Shown one piece after another: positions 17,083 through 26,268 of a DNA stretch of 64,000 nt. Positions within the stretch are counted from its first letter, which is position 1. The number at the start of each line of letters is the position of its first letter. Below the pieces are notes generated by a model. It saw only the letters and a program-made list of their open reading frames with translations. It was not told where the DNA came from and did no database searches. The DNA is from Hyphomicrobiales bacterium (GTDB lineage: Bacteria > Pseudomonadota > Alphaproteobacteria > Rhizobiales > Rhizobiaceae), in contig UCJU01000020.1 in assembly GCA_900472925.1 (NCBI GenBank), positions 1-64,000 of the forward strand, written 5' to 3'. The position numbers and the translations under genes are program-made.

Positions 17083-18285
17083 ATGTCCAATTCAGAAATA
17101 CTTCTTTCAATTTGCGTTCCTACATATAACCGGCGGTTCCTGCTTGAGAGAAATGTCTCTTTCCATCTGGAATGGTTTCGGAGGCTGGGCATCTCCTTTG
17201 AAATGGTGATCGTCGACGATTGCTCCACGGATGATACGGCGAATTACATCAACAGCCTTTCCGCCGTGCCGGAAATCAATGCCTATCGCCGCACGAAAAA
17301 TTCCGGCTTCGTCAGCAACTACGCTTTCGCCATGCGACGTGCGCGCGGTCGTTACGCCGTATTCCTGGGCGACGATGACCTGCTTATTCCTGAAAAGGTG
17401 AAAGAGTATGTCGAGATCATGGAGCGTGAGCCTGGCATTGGCATGGTGCAGGCGCCGTGGATGCTGGTCGATGCCCGTGGCGGTCAGCGCGATATCGCGC
17501 CGTTCTACAAGATTCCCGGCCCGACGCGCCATTCAAAGGCAGACTTCTCGTCCTTCCTCAACTTCATCTTCAACCACCATGTATTCCCAGAGTTTCTGAT
17601 CGTTCGTCGGGATGTGCTGGCAAAGTCCATATCCAGCGCGACCCCGTTCATTTTCTGGGCTTACCTCTATACAGTTCGTGCGCTCGACAAGGCCGATGTC
17701 CTGTTCATGCCCGAACCCTTTGCACGCGTCACCGCCGTTTCCGATGATCCCAGAATGCAGCAGGGCAACAACGAGTGCATGTTCCAGTGGGACACCTATC
17801 GCGGCGGCATCGAGTTTTTGGCGGCGCAGATGTGGAGGAACAAGATACCTTCTACTTACGAACGCGATGAGTTCGTCCGCCGTCTTACCGAGTTCATGAT
17901 GCAGCGACAGGGCGTCGCTTTGCGGCTGCATATCGAAGCGCGCAACTGGCCTGAAGCCTACATCCTCTACAACCGCATGGCGGCTTACCAGAACGTGCCT
18001 CTGGCTGGCACCTCGATCGATACGTTACAGAAACTCGCGGGCCTTGTCGTCGCGGCCAAGGAAGCAGCCGCCTTCAGCGATCAGCTCATCATCATCGACC
18101 CGACCGTCGGCAACGACATCGTTGATCTCTTGCCGCCTACCGTAAAAGACCGCATGACCCGCGAACTGCCATCCCACGATGATGGCCCGCGTGCATGGCT
18201 CCGTCTTGATCCCCGCTTCGGTGAGCCTCTCAAGCGTAACGATGCGGCGTTCGATCTGCCCGCCTATATCGATCAGTTCATCTAA
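17083..18285 (+). CDS. Glycosyltransferase family 2
   Basis: A 400-residue GT-A fold transferase. Motifs are LSICVPTYNRRFLLERN (donor-binding N-terminus), EMVIVDDCSTDDTANYI and the metal-binding YAVFLGDDDLLIPEKV (DxD region). Residues 1-230 hold the catalytic domain; the C-terminal 170 residues are mostly helical and not recognised. It probably adds a sugar to a surface glycan or a protein in the cytoplasm. The gene stands alone between the small peptide gene and its own terminator, facing the CDP-glycerol-transferase-like gene, with which it likely shares a pathway. Confidence 0.9.
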   Translation: MSNSEILLSICVPTYNRRFLLERNVSFHLEWFRRLGISFEMVIVDDCSTDDTANYINSLSAVPEINAYRRTKNSGFVSNYAFAMRRARGRYAVFLGDDDLLIPEKVKEYVEIMEREPGIGMVQAPWMLVDARGGQRDIAPFYKIPGPTRHSKADFSSFLNFIFNHHVFPEFLIVRRDVLAKSISSATPFIFWAYLYTVRALDKADVLFMPEPFARVTAVSDDPRMQQGNNECMFQWDTYRGGIEFLAAQMWRNKIPSTYERDEFVRRLTEFMMQRQGVALRLHIEARNWPEAYILYNRMAAYQNVPLAGTSIDTLQKLAGLVVAAKEAAAFSDQLIIIDPTVGNDIVDLLPPTVKDRMTRELPSHDDGPRAWLRLDPRFGEPLKRNDAAFDLPAYIDQFI

Positions 18286-18290
18286 TAAGC

Positions 18291-18331
18291 AAACAAATCC
18301 TCCATCCCTACGGATCGGAGGGTTTGTTTTT
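18291..18331 (+). terminator. Terminator after the glycosyltransferase gene
   Basis: Arms AAACAAATCCTCC and GGAGGGTTTGTTT around a 13-base loop, followed by further T residues. Confidence 0.85.
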
Positions 18332-18393
18332 CAAGTCTGATTGAGCGCCGGCGCGTCAGCGCTGCTTATTTCGCAATCGCAGACACAAAAATA

Positions 18394-18430
18394 TCGGGCT
18401 TGAAAGCGAGATCATCGCCTTCAAGCCCGA
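18394..18430 (-). terminator. Terminator after the CDP-glycerol-transferase-like gene
   Basis: Perfect arms TCGGGCTTGAA and TTCAAGCCCGA around a 15-base loop. On the minus strand the stem is followed by TATTTTTGT. Confidence 0.82.
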
Positions 18431-18460
18431 TGCACTTGATATGGGAATTTTTTTAAGCCC

Positions 18461-20011
18461 CTAAAGGCTCATGCCACCGGCGATGGCGTTGAGCACGATT
18501 TCGGTCGAAGGGCGCTCGTTCGGCAGCAGCTTTTCCAGAAGGCGTTCACGCGCCTCGGCATAGCCCCAAGGCTTGCCATTGGCATAGGCTGTTACCGTCG
18601 CTTCGATTTGCTCCATGGTCGTCGCATGGTCGGCGCAGGCGGATGCAAGTTCGCCCAGAGCGTTGAAGGGAACGCGGCGCTGAGAATCGATGAAGACCAA
18701 GGGTTTGTTGAACAGCTGGTATTCGGTCAGGAATGAGATGCCGTCCGTCAACATCAGGTCGGAGGCGTCGAAGAGTTCGCCATACTGGCCTTCTACAATC
18801 GTACAGTTGGGCAGGCTTTCCCATTGCAGTTTGAAGTCGTCGATGGAGGCCTGAGAGAGCAATCCCATTTTCACGACAAGCGCGAACAGTGCCGGATGGG
18901 GTTTGAGCGCAAATTCGATATGGGGTGAGCGTTGCGCCCATCTCAGCATATCGCGGTACATGCGATGGAACACGCCAAAGGCTAGCCAGTCGTCACCGAC
19001 GGAATGATGCGGCGCCCATATGACGCGATAGGCCTTCGTACCGGCATTCTCTATGGGCCATGAACCCTTGCCGATGAAGCTCGCTAATCTCTCATGCTTG
19101 GGATAGCCCGACAGGACGAATTTGCTCGGATCGGAGTGCTGGAAGCTGCGAAAATAAGACTGTGTCTGCTCGGTTTCGCAAAAGACGCGCCATGCGGACC
19201 GGTGATACGGCTGGTCAAATGCCATCGGTGATATTTCCGCGACGTTTTGCTCCGAATGGCTGAACTTTGCAACGATGGAGGTGCCATAGGTGATGGCGCA
19301 CAGCCGCGCGAAACCCAATTCAGCCGTCCGGAAGGCAGGCGGATAGTCCCTGTCCCAATGCGATTGGCGAAAGATGACATCGGGCGCAAGGGCGCGAAGA
19401 ACATCGAGGCCTTCAAAGGAGTTGGGCATTCCCAATCTCAGGTGAGCAACCCCCAGTTCCGTCAAAGCCTGACTGATGGAGCTTTCACCGCCACAGGCAT
19501 TATCACCGGGAAAAACCCTGTCGATGCTGATCACGATGGGATCAAACCGGTCATCATTTGCCATCGCGTGGAAAATATCGATTTGGGCATCCCAGGCCTC
19601 GATCATATGAACGAGAAACACACAGCGGATTTTACCCGACGTGTTGGGCATTTTGCGAATGCCCGTGTGCATGATCTGGCGCAACTGAGTAAAATTGTTG
19701 TTGGCGGTATTCTCGTTCGCCAAGGCCAGGTTCTTGAGGCTCTCGACAAGGTTGTTTGCGAAGGACGCATTCGACTGGGTAAGATCCTTGACGTTTTGCG
19801 CAATCCCTTGCGAGGCCTCGTGGAGCTTTTGCGAGTTCGCACTCTGAATGCCGATTGCATCTTCTCTGAACCGCGCAAGAAAATTGACCAGCTCCAGCAT
19901 GATCTCGTCCTGAACCTGCTGTCTTTGCGTCAGCGCAGAAAGGTCTGCAATGACCTTATCGAGCTTGTCGTTGACAGTGCTGGAAGATGCGCTGTTTGTG
20001 GTCATGTCCAT
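18461..20011 (-). CDS. Coiled-coil protein with CDP-glycerol glycerophosphotransferase-like domain
   Basis: A 516-residue protein. Residues about 8-115 are a long polar coiled coil rich in N, Q, S and L heptads. Residues 125-510 resemble the GT-B-like CDP-glycerol poly(glycerophosphate) transferase fold: VIWAPHHSVGDDW, IEFALKPHPALFAL and LFDASDLMLTDGISFLTEY correspond to the family blocks that bind CDP and the acceptor. No signal peptide or membrane span is seen, so the coiled coil may tether it or drive oligomerisation. Probable role: transfer of a polyol-phosphate or similar unit in surface polymer synthesis. The donor is unproven. Confidence 0.75.
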   Translation of the reverse strand: MDMTTNSASSSTVNDKLDKVIADLSALTQRQQVQDEIMLELVNFLARFREDAIGIQSANSQKLHEASQGIAQNVKDLTQSNASFANNLVESLKNLALANENTANNNFTQLRQIMHTGIRKMPNTSGKIRCVFLVHMIEAWDAQIDIFHAMANDDRFDPIVISIDRVFPGDNACGGESSISQALTELGVAHLRLGMPNSFEGLDVLRALAPDVIFRQSHWDRDYPPAFRTAELGFARLCAITYGTSIVAKFSHSEQNVAEISPMAFDQPYHRSAWRVFCETEQTQSYFRSFQHSDPSKFVLSGYPKHERLASFIGKGSWPIENAGTKAYRVIWAPHHSVGDDWLAFGVFHRMYRDMLRWAQRSPHIEFALKPHPALFALVVKMGLLSQASIDDFKLQWESLPNCTIVEGQYGELFDASDLMLTDGISFLTEYQLFNKPLVFIDSQRRVPFNALGELASACADHATTMEQIEATVTAYANGKPWGYAEARERLLEKLLPNERPSTEIVLNAIAGGMSL

Positions 20012-20039
20012 AGCAAAACTCTCACCCTATTTCGGAGCA

Positions 20040-20114
20040 ATGTTTCAGTACTTGCTTGCGCCGACCTGACTGTGTCACCTGGTCGCGATCTTGCTGCTCT
20101 GGATGTTCATCTTC
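20040..20114 (+). pseudogene. Degenerate copy of the 25-residue membrane peptide
   Basis: Translation in one frame from the ATG at 20040 gives MFQYLLAPT, a TGA at codon 10 (20067-20069), then LCHLVAILLLWMFIF. Position for position this has the same 25-codon length and the same ending (LLWMF) as the intact peptide at 16708. The natural stop has become TCG, and the following bases and hairpin also resemble those after the intact gene. The ribosome site is poor. It is most simply an inactivated duplicate. Confidence 0.55.
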
Positions 20115-20145
20115 TCGTCGCACGACCGCCTCATGAAATATCCGA

Positions 20146-20174
20146 AAAAGTGCCGGCTCCGACCGGCGCTTTTC
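20146..20174 (+). terminator. Hairpin after the degenerate peptide copy
   Basis: The arms AAGTGCCGG and CCGGCGCTT (one G-T pair) are followed by TTTCGTTTG. It shares GACCGGCGCTTTT and a following TTTGTC with the terminator at 16814, so it was duplicated along with the peptide gene. Confidence 0.65.
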
Positions 20175-20349
20175 GTTTGTCGGTTGCATGGTCAGGCTGA
20201 GGAAAGGTTATCTTTCTAACGGTTGAGCGACATCTGTTTGGATGCTCTGAGGCATATCAGTCAAACCACGCGAGCCGAGTGTGCCGTGGTTTCGCGAAAG
20301 ATGCCTCGCAGCTTTCGGGCGGGCGGCATTCATACATAAAGGTTGTTAT

Positions 20350-21024
20350 ATGTATCGCCAAGCGACACACGCGCAGACGTTGACGTTTCAACGCAGCCCG
20401 GCCCTTCTCAAGGGTGAGGAGCTTCAAACGGCTTTTGCATTTGATCTGGACGGCACCATTACACGCGCTGAACTTCTTCCGATGATTGCCTCGGAGTTGG
20501 GTCTGGAGGCTGAGATGCGGCTTCTGACGGAGCTGACGATGGCCGGAGCAATCCCCTTCGAAGACTCGTTTCGTCTACGCTTCGCCATTTTGCGCAGCGC
20601 GGGGCTTGATCGTATCAGATCCATCGTCTCCCAGGTCGAGTTCGATCCCGACATTGAGGCCTTTATCCGCGAAAACGCGGAGCGCTGCTTTGTCGTCACG
20701 GGCAATCTGGACCTTTGGATACAGCCGTTGATGGAGCGCCTTGAATGCAAATTCTACACGTCGACAGCGATAACGGATGCCGATGGCCAGATCACCGGTC
20801 TGGATACGGTCATGCGCAAAAACGTTGCTGGCCTTGAGTTGAAAGAGCGTTTCGACAGGCTTGTGTCGATTGGTGACGGCTTCAACGATATTCCAATTTT
20901 CGACGTCGCCGATATCGGTATCGCATTTGCTGGTCTTCACAGCGCGCCCGATGCGCTGGTTTCGGTTTCAAACTATGTCGCGCTCGATGGGAAATCCTTA
21001 TGTCGCCTGTTAAACACGCTGTAA
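20350..21024 (+). CDS. HAD-IB family phosphatase, phosphoserine-phosphatase-like
   Basis: A 224-residue HAD hydrolase. Motif I is AFDLDGTITRAELL (nucleophile and acid aspartates in DLDGT), motif II is CFVVTGNLDLW, and motif III/IV is LVSIGDGFNDIPIFDVADIGIAF. The alpha-helical cap after motif I fits the SerB-like HAD-IB class. The ATG at 20350 is preferred to a longer frame because it follows AAAGG and begins a plausible N-terminus. The gene overlaps the next one by 25 bases, so they are translationally linked. Its likely substrate is a phosphorylated small precursor of the polymer pathway. Confidence 0.87.
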   Translation: MYRQATHAQTLTFQRSPALLKGEELQTAFAFDLDGTITRAELLPMIASELGLEAEMRLLTELTMAGAIPFEDSFRLRFAILRSAGLDRIRSIVSQVEFDPDIEAFIRENAERCFVVTGNLDLWIQPLMERLECKFYTSTAITDADGQITGLDTVMRKNVAGLELKERFDRLVSIGDGFNDIPIFDVADIGIAFAGLHSAPDALVSVSNYVALDGKSLCRLLNTL

Positions 21025-21665
21025 TCGCCGCAGCCGGTCTCGGCTCGCGGTTGGGTCACGGCAAGCCAAAGTGTCTGGTGGAAGTCGAAGGCGTCAAAAT
21101 CCTTCGCCACCTCTTGCATCTTCTCAGCGATGTCGAAGACGTTCGCGTCGTCGTCGGCTTTGAAGAGAAAGAGGTCATCAACGAAATCCGGAAAATCCGC
21201 CCGGATGTCATGGTCGTTCGCAACCCTGGTTTCCGCGCAACGACAACGCTTCACAGCTACGAGCTGGGCGCTCGCCACATCAAGGGCGATTGCCTCTTCA
21301 TGGATGGCGACATGCTGATCGAGGAAGCAAGCTTCAAGGCTTTCCTCGAATCATGCACGCCCAGCACACCCCGTTTGGCCATTACCAAGACGAAGACACG
21401 GGACGCCGTTTTCACCACGGTCGAAAATGGGATCGCCACCAGTTTCCGGCGCGATGATCCCACCGAATATGAGTGGGCTAACATTTCCTGGCTACCCAAT
21501 GCCTTCTTCTCGGAAATCGGCAACACGGCCGTTTACGAGCAGCTTCGCCAATTCTTGCCGATGGCGACGCAGGAACTGATCGCTTATGAAATCGACAGCG
21601 AGCAGGATCTGTTGCTTGCCAAGGAAAACATCCACCTTTTCAGCCTCCACGCCCTGGCGGGCTAG
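21000..21665 (+). CDS. Nucleotidyltransferase (sugar/polyol-phosphate or phosphocholine type)
   Basis: A 221-residue Rossmann-like NTP transferase. The N-terminal signature AVIAAAGLGSRLGHGKPKCL binds NTP, and CLFMDGDMLIEEASF carries the metal-binding aspartates. Its small size and HADs neighbour make it more like LicC/IspD-type cytidylyltransferases than the larger glucose-1-phosphate enzymes, but substrate and base are not fixed by sequence. The start codon lies inside the phosphatase gene, typical of tight operons. It likely activates a phosphorylated building block used by the transferase at 18461. Confidence 0.85.
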   Translation: MSPVKHAVIAAAGLGSRLGHGKPKCLVEVEGVKILRHLLHLLSDVEDVRVVVGFEEKEVINEIRKIRPDVMVVRNPGFRATTTLHSYELGARHIKGDCLFMDGDMLIEEASFKAFLESCTPSTPRLAITKTKTRDAVFTTVENGIATSFRRDDPTEYEWANISWLPNAFFSEIGNTAVYEQLRQFLPMATQELIAYEIDSEQDLLLAKENIHLFSLHALAG

Positions 21666-21703
21666 TGGGGGAGGGTTATAGTCGAGCACGAGAGCGGGAT
21701 CGC

Positions 21704-22438
21704 ATGAGCAGAATTTACGACACGAAAGAAATGATTGACGGCAAGCAGGTCCAGACCTTCTTCAATGCGCGTGCGAAGAAGGAGCCGAATGCTATCGATG
21801 CCGTCATGCTGCAATCTGCTGGCTCGACGCTTGCGACGGATCGCGACAAGTTCGAGCGTGAAAACCTTCTGCCGCAGCTCGCTACGCCCGGAAAAGTGGT
21901 CGAGCTCGGTTGCGGTGCTGGCAGACTGGCGTCATTTTACAGCAATGCAGGCCATCAATATCTCGGCCTTGATTTCTCCGACGAGTTGATCGCACGTGCC
22001 AATGCGGACGCTGCCGGCAACGAGTCCGTCCACTTTCAGGTTGCCGAAGTCCCTTATGTGAAGGTGGAAGACCTGAAACTCGAACCGCCTTTCGACATGC
22101 TCGTCGTGACCGGTCTGATGATTTATCTCAATGATGAAGCGGTGCTGGATTCATTCAAGCTGCTTGCGAAACTGGCAGCACCGAAGGCCAAAATCTACGT
22201 TCGTGAATCCCTGTCCGACATGGATATCCGCCTGACGCTGAAAGAGCATTTCTCGGACGAGCTGGATGACGTTTATAACGCCATCTACAGAACCACCGCA
22301 GAGTTGAAGGCCGTTATCGATGAGACGCTGATCGCGGGCGGCTTTCGCTATGATGTCTGTGGCGAATATGCGTTTCCGTCTGCCCTGCGCAACCGCACGG
22401 AAACCACCCAGCGTTATTTCACGATGACACGCGATTAG
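21704..22438 (+). CDS. Class I SAM-dependent methyltransferase
   Basis: A 244-residue methyltransferase with the SAM-binding glycine motif VVELGCGAGRLASF, the acidic end of strand two in YLGLDFSDELIARA, and the PFDMLVVTGLMIYL strand-4 block. The acceptor is unknown. The ATG at 21704, after GCGGGA, is chosen over a GTG at 21665. It is the third gene of the HAD phosphatase-nucleotidyltransferase-methyltransferase operon, ended by the bidirectional terminator at 22467. By context it may methylate the activated unit or the finished glycan. Confidence 0.88.
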   Translation: MSRIYDTKEMIDGKQVQTFFNARAKKEPNAIDAVMLQSAGSTLATDRDKFERENLLPQLATPGKVVELGCGAGRLASFYSNAGHQYLGLDFSDELIARANADAAGNESVHFQVAEVPYVKVEDLKLEPPFDMLVVTGLMIYLNDEAVLDSFKLLAKLAAPKAKIYVRESLSDMDIRLTLKEHFSDELDDVYNAIYRTTAELKAVIDETLIAGGFRYDVCGEYAFPSALRNRTETTQRYFTMTRD

Positions 22439-22466
22439 ACGCTATCTGAAATTTTCCACATCATGA

Positions 22467-22496
22467 AAAAGGCGCCGATGTCGATCGGCGCCTTTT
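22467..22496. terminator. Bidirectional terminator between methyltransferase and cysN
   Basis: Perfect arms AAAAGGCGCCGAT and ATCGGCGCCTTTT with a four-base loop. The A-run and T-run on either side allow it to stop both convergent transcripts. Confidence 0.9.
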
Positions 22497-22519
22497 ATCG
22501 TTGAATGACATGTGTTTCT

Positions 22520-23995
22520 TCAATCCAGTTCGCCCAGCAATCTCGTTGCCGTGGCGGCGTTCGTGCGGCGGATTTCGATTTCGTCTCTTCGGCTGGAAAC
22601 CTGTTCGCTAGCCAGAAGCGCTTCTGCCAGATCCGCAGGCAGTGAGATCAGCACGCGTTCGCCACTGGAAATCTTGCCCGTATCGTGGCGTTTGCCAAGG
22701 ATCATGCCACCGGCAACGGTGTTGTTGGTATCCGGGTCGATCAGAATGAAGGAGCCGGTGGAGCGGTTCTGATCATACGGGTCAAAGATCGCAAGTTCGT
22801 CGAAGGAGAGGCGGACCTTGCCGATGGCGTTCATGGCCAGCGTGTCCGTATGGGCAAGCCACTGACCGTTTTTGAGGTCCAACTGGGTTGTCGGCTGAAC
22901 GGTGACGCGCTGGCGGCGGCTGCCACTTTTCAGCCAGTAGCGTTTGCCCGGCTCGATGCCGCCCGGTTGCAGCGCGACAAGCTGCGCATCGAAGGCGTGA
23001 CCCGTCTGCGGTTGCGCCTCGATGGAGACGATCATGTCGCCGCGTGACACATCCACCTGACGGTCGAGAACCAGTGTGATGGCATCACCGGAAACGGCTG
23101 CGTTGCGGACCAGATCGAAGGTGACGATCTGCTTGACGTTGGCAACCATGCCCGATGGCAGGACAACGACGCTGTCGCCAGGCTTGACGGCACCACCTGC
23201 TACCGTGCCCTGATAACCACGGAAGCTTTCACCGGGCCGCGACACGCGCTGCACCGGAAGACGGAAACCGCCGGTCTGGGTGGAGCGTGCGGTTGCCAGC
23301 TCCAGCGTTTCAGCCAGCGTCGGGCCTTCATACCAGGGCATGGAAGGCTTGCCGGAGAGAACGACGTTCTCACCCTTGAGCGCTGACATCGGGATGGACG
23401 TGATCTGCTTGATGCCGAGCGACAGGGCAAATTCGCGGAAGTCGTGCGCGATCAGCTCGAACCCGGCCTTGTCATAATCGGTCAGGTCGATCTTGTTGAC
23501 GGCCAGCACGAACTGGCGAATGCCCATCAGCGCGGCAATCGTCGCGTGGCGGCGCGTCTGTTCGAGAATACCGGTGCGGGCATCGACCAGCAGCACGGCC
23601 AGATCGGCAGTCGATGCACCGGTTGCCATGTTGCGGGTGTACTGCTCATGGCCGGGCGTGTCGGCAACGATGAACGCGCGCTTGTCCGTGGCGAAATAGC
23701 GATAGGCGACATCGATCGTGATGCCCTGCTCACGCTCGGCCTGGAGGCCATCCAGCAGCAGCGCGAAGTCGGGAAGGCCGAGATCGTTCTGCTTGCCGCT
23801 GTCCCGGTGCAGCGTGGCTGCCTGATCTTCCTTCACCGCCTTGGTGTCCCAAAGCAGGCGGCCGATCAAAGTGGATTTGCCGTCATCCACGCTGCCGCAT
23901 GTGATCAGCCGCAGCGGGCGAGTGTCGCGAACGAATTTTGCCGGTTCGACAAATGGCAGAATGGTGGCGGAGTGCGCTGTTGTGTTCTGGGTCAT
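22520..23995 (-). CDS. cysN: Sulfate adenylyltransferase subunit 1 (GTPase)
   Basis: GTP-driven subunit of ATP sulfurylase, which makes adenosine 5'-phosphosulfate (APS) from sulfate and ATP with CysD. The 491-residue protein has a full GTPase set: P-loop GSVDDGKSTLIGRL, switch II DTPGHEQYTRNM, and NKIDLTD. EF-Tu-like beta-barrel domains follow. There is no C-terminal APS kinase (CysC) domain as in the fused rhizobial NodQ, so PAPS is not made by this protein. The start codon overlaps the cysD stop (TGATG). Confidence 0.96.
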   Translation of the reverse strand: MTQNTTAHSATILPFVEPAKFVRDTRPLRLITCGSVDDGKSTLIGRLLWDTKAVKEDQAATLHRDSGKQNDLGLPDFALLLDGLQAEREQGITIDVAYRYFATDKRAFIVADTPGHEQYTRNMATGASTADLAVLLVDARTGILEQTRRHATIAALMGIRQFVLAVNKIDLTDYDKAGFELIAHDFREFALSLGIKQITSIPMSALKGENVVLSGKPSMPWYEGPTLAETLELATARSTQTGGFRLPVQRVSRPGESFRGYQGTVAGGAVKPGDSVVVLPSGMVANVKQIVTFDLVRNAAVSGDAITLVLDRQVDVSRGDMIVSIEAQPQTGHAFDAQLVALQPGGIEPGKRYWLKSGSRRQRVTVQPTTQLDLKNGQWLAHTDTLAMNAIGKVRLSFDELAIFDPYDQNRSTGSFILIDPDTNNTVAGGMILGKRHDTGKISSGERVLISLPADLAEALLASEQVSSRRDEIEIRRTNAATATRLLGELD

Positions 23996-24948
23996 CAGAA
24001 ATAGCCCTCGCGCTTTTTCTTTTCCATGGAGCCAGACTGGTCGCGGTCGATGGCGCGGCCCTGACGTTCGGAAACGGTCGCGATCTCAAGCTCGGCAATC
24101 ACCTCGTCCAGAGTCGTTGCCTGCGAGTTGATAGCACCCGTCAGCGGGAAGCAGCCGAGTGTGCGGAAGCGGATCATGCCATGCCGGATTTCTTCGCCGG
24201 GCAGAAGCTCAAGTCGCTCGTCTTCAGCCAGGATCATCATGCCATCGCGTTCGACGTAAGGGCGTTCCGCAGCGTAGTAGAGCGGCACCAGTGGAATGTT
24301 TTCCGCCTGAATGTAGCGCCAGACGTCGACCTCGGTCCAGTTGGACATCGGGAAGGCGCGTACGCTCTCGCCCTGACGAACCATGCCATTATAGATGTTC
24401 CACAGCTCCGGGCGCTGGTTGCGCGGGTCCCATTTGTGGTCTGGCGTGCGGAAGGAATAGATGCGCTCCTTGGCGCGGCTGGCCTCCTCGTCGCGACGCG
24501 CACCACCGAAGGCGGCGTCGAACTTGCCAGCGTCCAGTGCCTGGCGCAGCGCCTCCGTCTTCATGATGTCGGTATAGAGCGCCGAACCATGCGTGAATGG
24601 CGTCACGTTTTCGCTCGCGCCACGCGGGTTGGTGTAGGAGATGAGGTCGAGATCGTATTCCTTGACGATATTGTCGCGGAACGCGATCATTTCCTTGAAC
24701 TTCCACCCGGTATTGACGTGCAGCAGCGGGAAGGGAATGCCGCCCGGAAAGAATGCCTTGCGCGCCAGATGCAACAGCACCGACGAATCCTTGCCGATGG
24801 AATAGAGCATCACCGGGTTTTCGAATTCCGCCGCAACTTCGCGGAAGATATGGATGGCTTCGTTTTCGAGTGCTTTCAGATGCGGATCAAGCGGCTGTTT
24901 CGTGCTGCTGACGCTGGTGCCTTCCGTTTCCGGAACTGCGTTGGACAT
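23995..24948 (-). CDS. cysD: Sulfate adenylyltransferase subunit 2
   Basis: Catalytic ATP-sulfurylase subunit, partner of CysN. The 317-residue protein has the PP-loop-type ATP site [19 protein letters not shown], and family blocks such as [38 protein letters not shown] and [15 protein letters not shown]. The ATG at 24948 ([10 protein letters not shown]) is chosen because the longer frame runs into cysH and has no ribosome site; GGAGTTT lies six bases before it. It is the middle gene of cysH-cysD-cysN, in which all steps from sulfate to sulfite are covered. Confidence 0.96.
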   Translation of the reverse strand: MSNAVPETEGTSVSSTKQPLDPHLKALENEAIHIFREVAAEFENPVMLYSIGKDSSVLLHLARKAFFPGGIPFPLLHVNTGWKFKEMIAFRDNIVKEYDLDLISYTNPRGASENVTPFTHGSALYTDIMKTEALRQALDAGKFDAAFGGARRDEEASRAKERIYSFRTPDHKWDPRNQRPELWNIYNGMVRQGESVRAFPMSNWTEVDVWRYIQAENIPLVPLYYAAERPYVERDGMMILAEDERLELLPGEEIRHGMIRFRTLGCFPLTGAINSQATTLDEVIAELEIATVSERQGRAIDRDQSGSMEKKKREGYF

Positions 24949-24977
24949 TTTAAACTCCGGCAATCTACTGATTTCAA

Positions 24978-25748
24978 TTATCTTTGTGAGGCAGCTGCTA
25001 CAGGGGAGGCTTGGGTCGCCTCGGCCACGTGCAGGCCGCATTCGCGCTTCTCGTCATTTTCCCACCACCATCGACCGGCGCGTTCTGGCTCGCCGGGCTT
25101 GATGGCGCGGGTACACGGCTCGCAGCCGATCGAGGGGTAGCCGCGGGCGTGGAGGGGATTGACGGGAATGTTTTCCGCAAGAACATGCGCCTTGATCACA
25201 TCAATATCCCAATCCGCGAGCGGATTGATCTTGATCAGATTGCGCTCGGCATCGAATTCGGCAAAGGGGGTCGTTGCCCGGTTGCCGGACTGGCCCCGCC
25301 GAAGCCCGGTGATCCAGAAGCTTGCACCATCCAGCGCTTTTGCCAGCGGTACCAGCTTGCGCACATGACAGCACGCATGACGGGCCTCGACGCTGTCATA
25401 AAATCCGTTGAGACCGAACTTTTCGGCATAGGCATCGATATCGTCCTGAGCGGGGTAGAACCGCTTGATAGCGATGTCGTAGCGCTCTTCCGTCTCGCTG
25501 ATGAGATTGACCGTCTCGGCAAACAGACGACCCGTCTCCAGCGTGGCGACTTCGACAGGCAGGCGATTTGTTCCTATCGCAGCCGTGATGACCTGATCTT
25601 CGATACCCAGGCTCGTTGTAAAGACCGCTCGTCCGCCCAGTCCTGCAACAAAGGCAAGACGCCCCGCCAGATCGAGACTGGCAAGGCTGTCGTCTAGCGA
25701 TGAGACATCGTGGCTGGAAAGAACATGCGATGCAGTATTGAGGGTCAT
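24978..25748 (-). CDS. cysH: Assimilatory APS reductase
   Basis: Reduces APS to sulfite and AMP with thioredoxin-type electrons. The 256-residue protein carries the two cysteine pairs ACCHVRK and GCEPCT that ligate a [4Fe-4S] cluster. These are characteristic of APS-specific enzymes and absent from E. coli-type PAPS reductases. The catalytic C-terminal cysteine is in RECGLH. This agrees with the lack of an APS kinase domain in the adjacent CysN. It is the first gene of the cysHDN operon; its promoter must lie in the 520-base intergenic region upstream. Confidence 0.95.
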   Translation of the reverse strand: MTLNTASHVLSSHDVSSLDDSLASLDLAGRLAFVAGLGGRAVFTTSLGIEDQVITAAIGTNRLPVEVATLETGRLFAETVNLISETEERYDIAIKRFYPAQDDIDAYAEKFGLNGFYDSVEARHACCHVRKLVPLAKALDGASFWITGLRRGQSGNRATTPFAEFDAERNLIKINPLADWDIDVIKAHVLAENIPVNPLHARGYPSIGCEPCTRAIKPGEPERAGRWWWENDEKRECGLHVAEATQASPVAAASQR

Positions 25749-26268
25749 TCCATGGGTTCCGAATTCTATGTTCGGAATATCATCGAAATCGGCGACTTTT
25801 TACAGGAATGGCTATGCTTTCGTGGATCGCAAGAGAGCAAATATCTCTCTTTGGCGCACAATATGCGCAAAAGACACCCAAGGGCACAGTATTGGCGCAT
25901 GTCAGCCAAGGCATAAAATCGGATTGGTATCAAAAAGCAAGATCAATTCTCGATATATTCTCTAATTTTTATAGATTTCTATCATGCCCCTGTGCGGCGA
26001 TGAGATTGAGGGATGTCGTCATTCGGAAAAAACATTCCGATCATGTTAAAAATTTCGTGCCCATGACGGAATTATGGTAAAAATGCGAACTGATTTTGCG
26101 TTGCCGACTTGTTTTCCACGCGCGCCGTTGCGTCGTTTGAGCGGCTGACGGCGTGTTTGTTGCTGTTCAAACAGCTGCAACAGAAACACTTTTGCGATTG
26201 TATCGCGCCTGATTGACCCACGGTCCTTTACAAGTAGTGTTAGGCGCACTGCATCTAGGAGGGATACC
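25749..26268. other. Divergent regulatory region between cysH and the sulfate transporter operon
   Basis: A 520-base AT-rich stretch between the two divergent sulfur operons, expected to hold both promoters and binding sites for a CysB-like regulator. A dyad TTGGCGCA-caata-TGCGCAA lies at 25851-25870. Short frames (for example 25808-26080, plus strand) lack a family and a good ribosome site and are not called genes. Confidence 0.55.

Noticed and set aside
25808-26080. A 90-codon plus-strand frame in the sulfur intergenic region
   Set aside because: It has no family and no convincing ribosome site, and it lies where two divergent promoters are expected.
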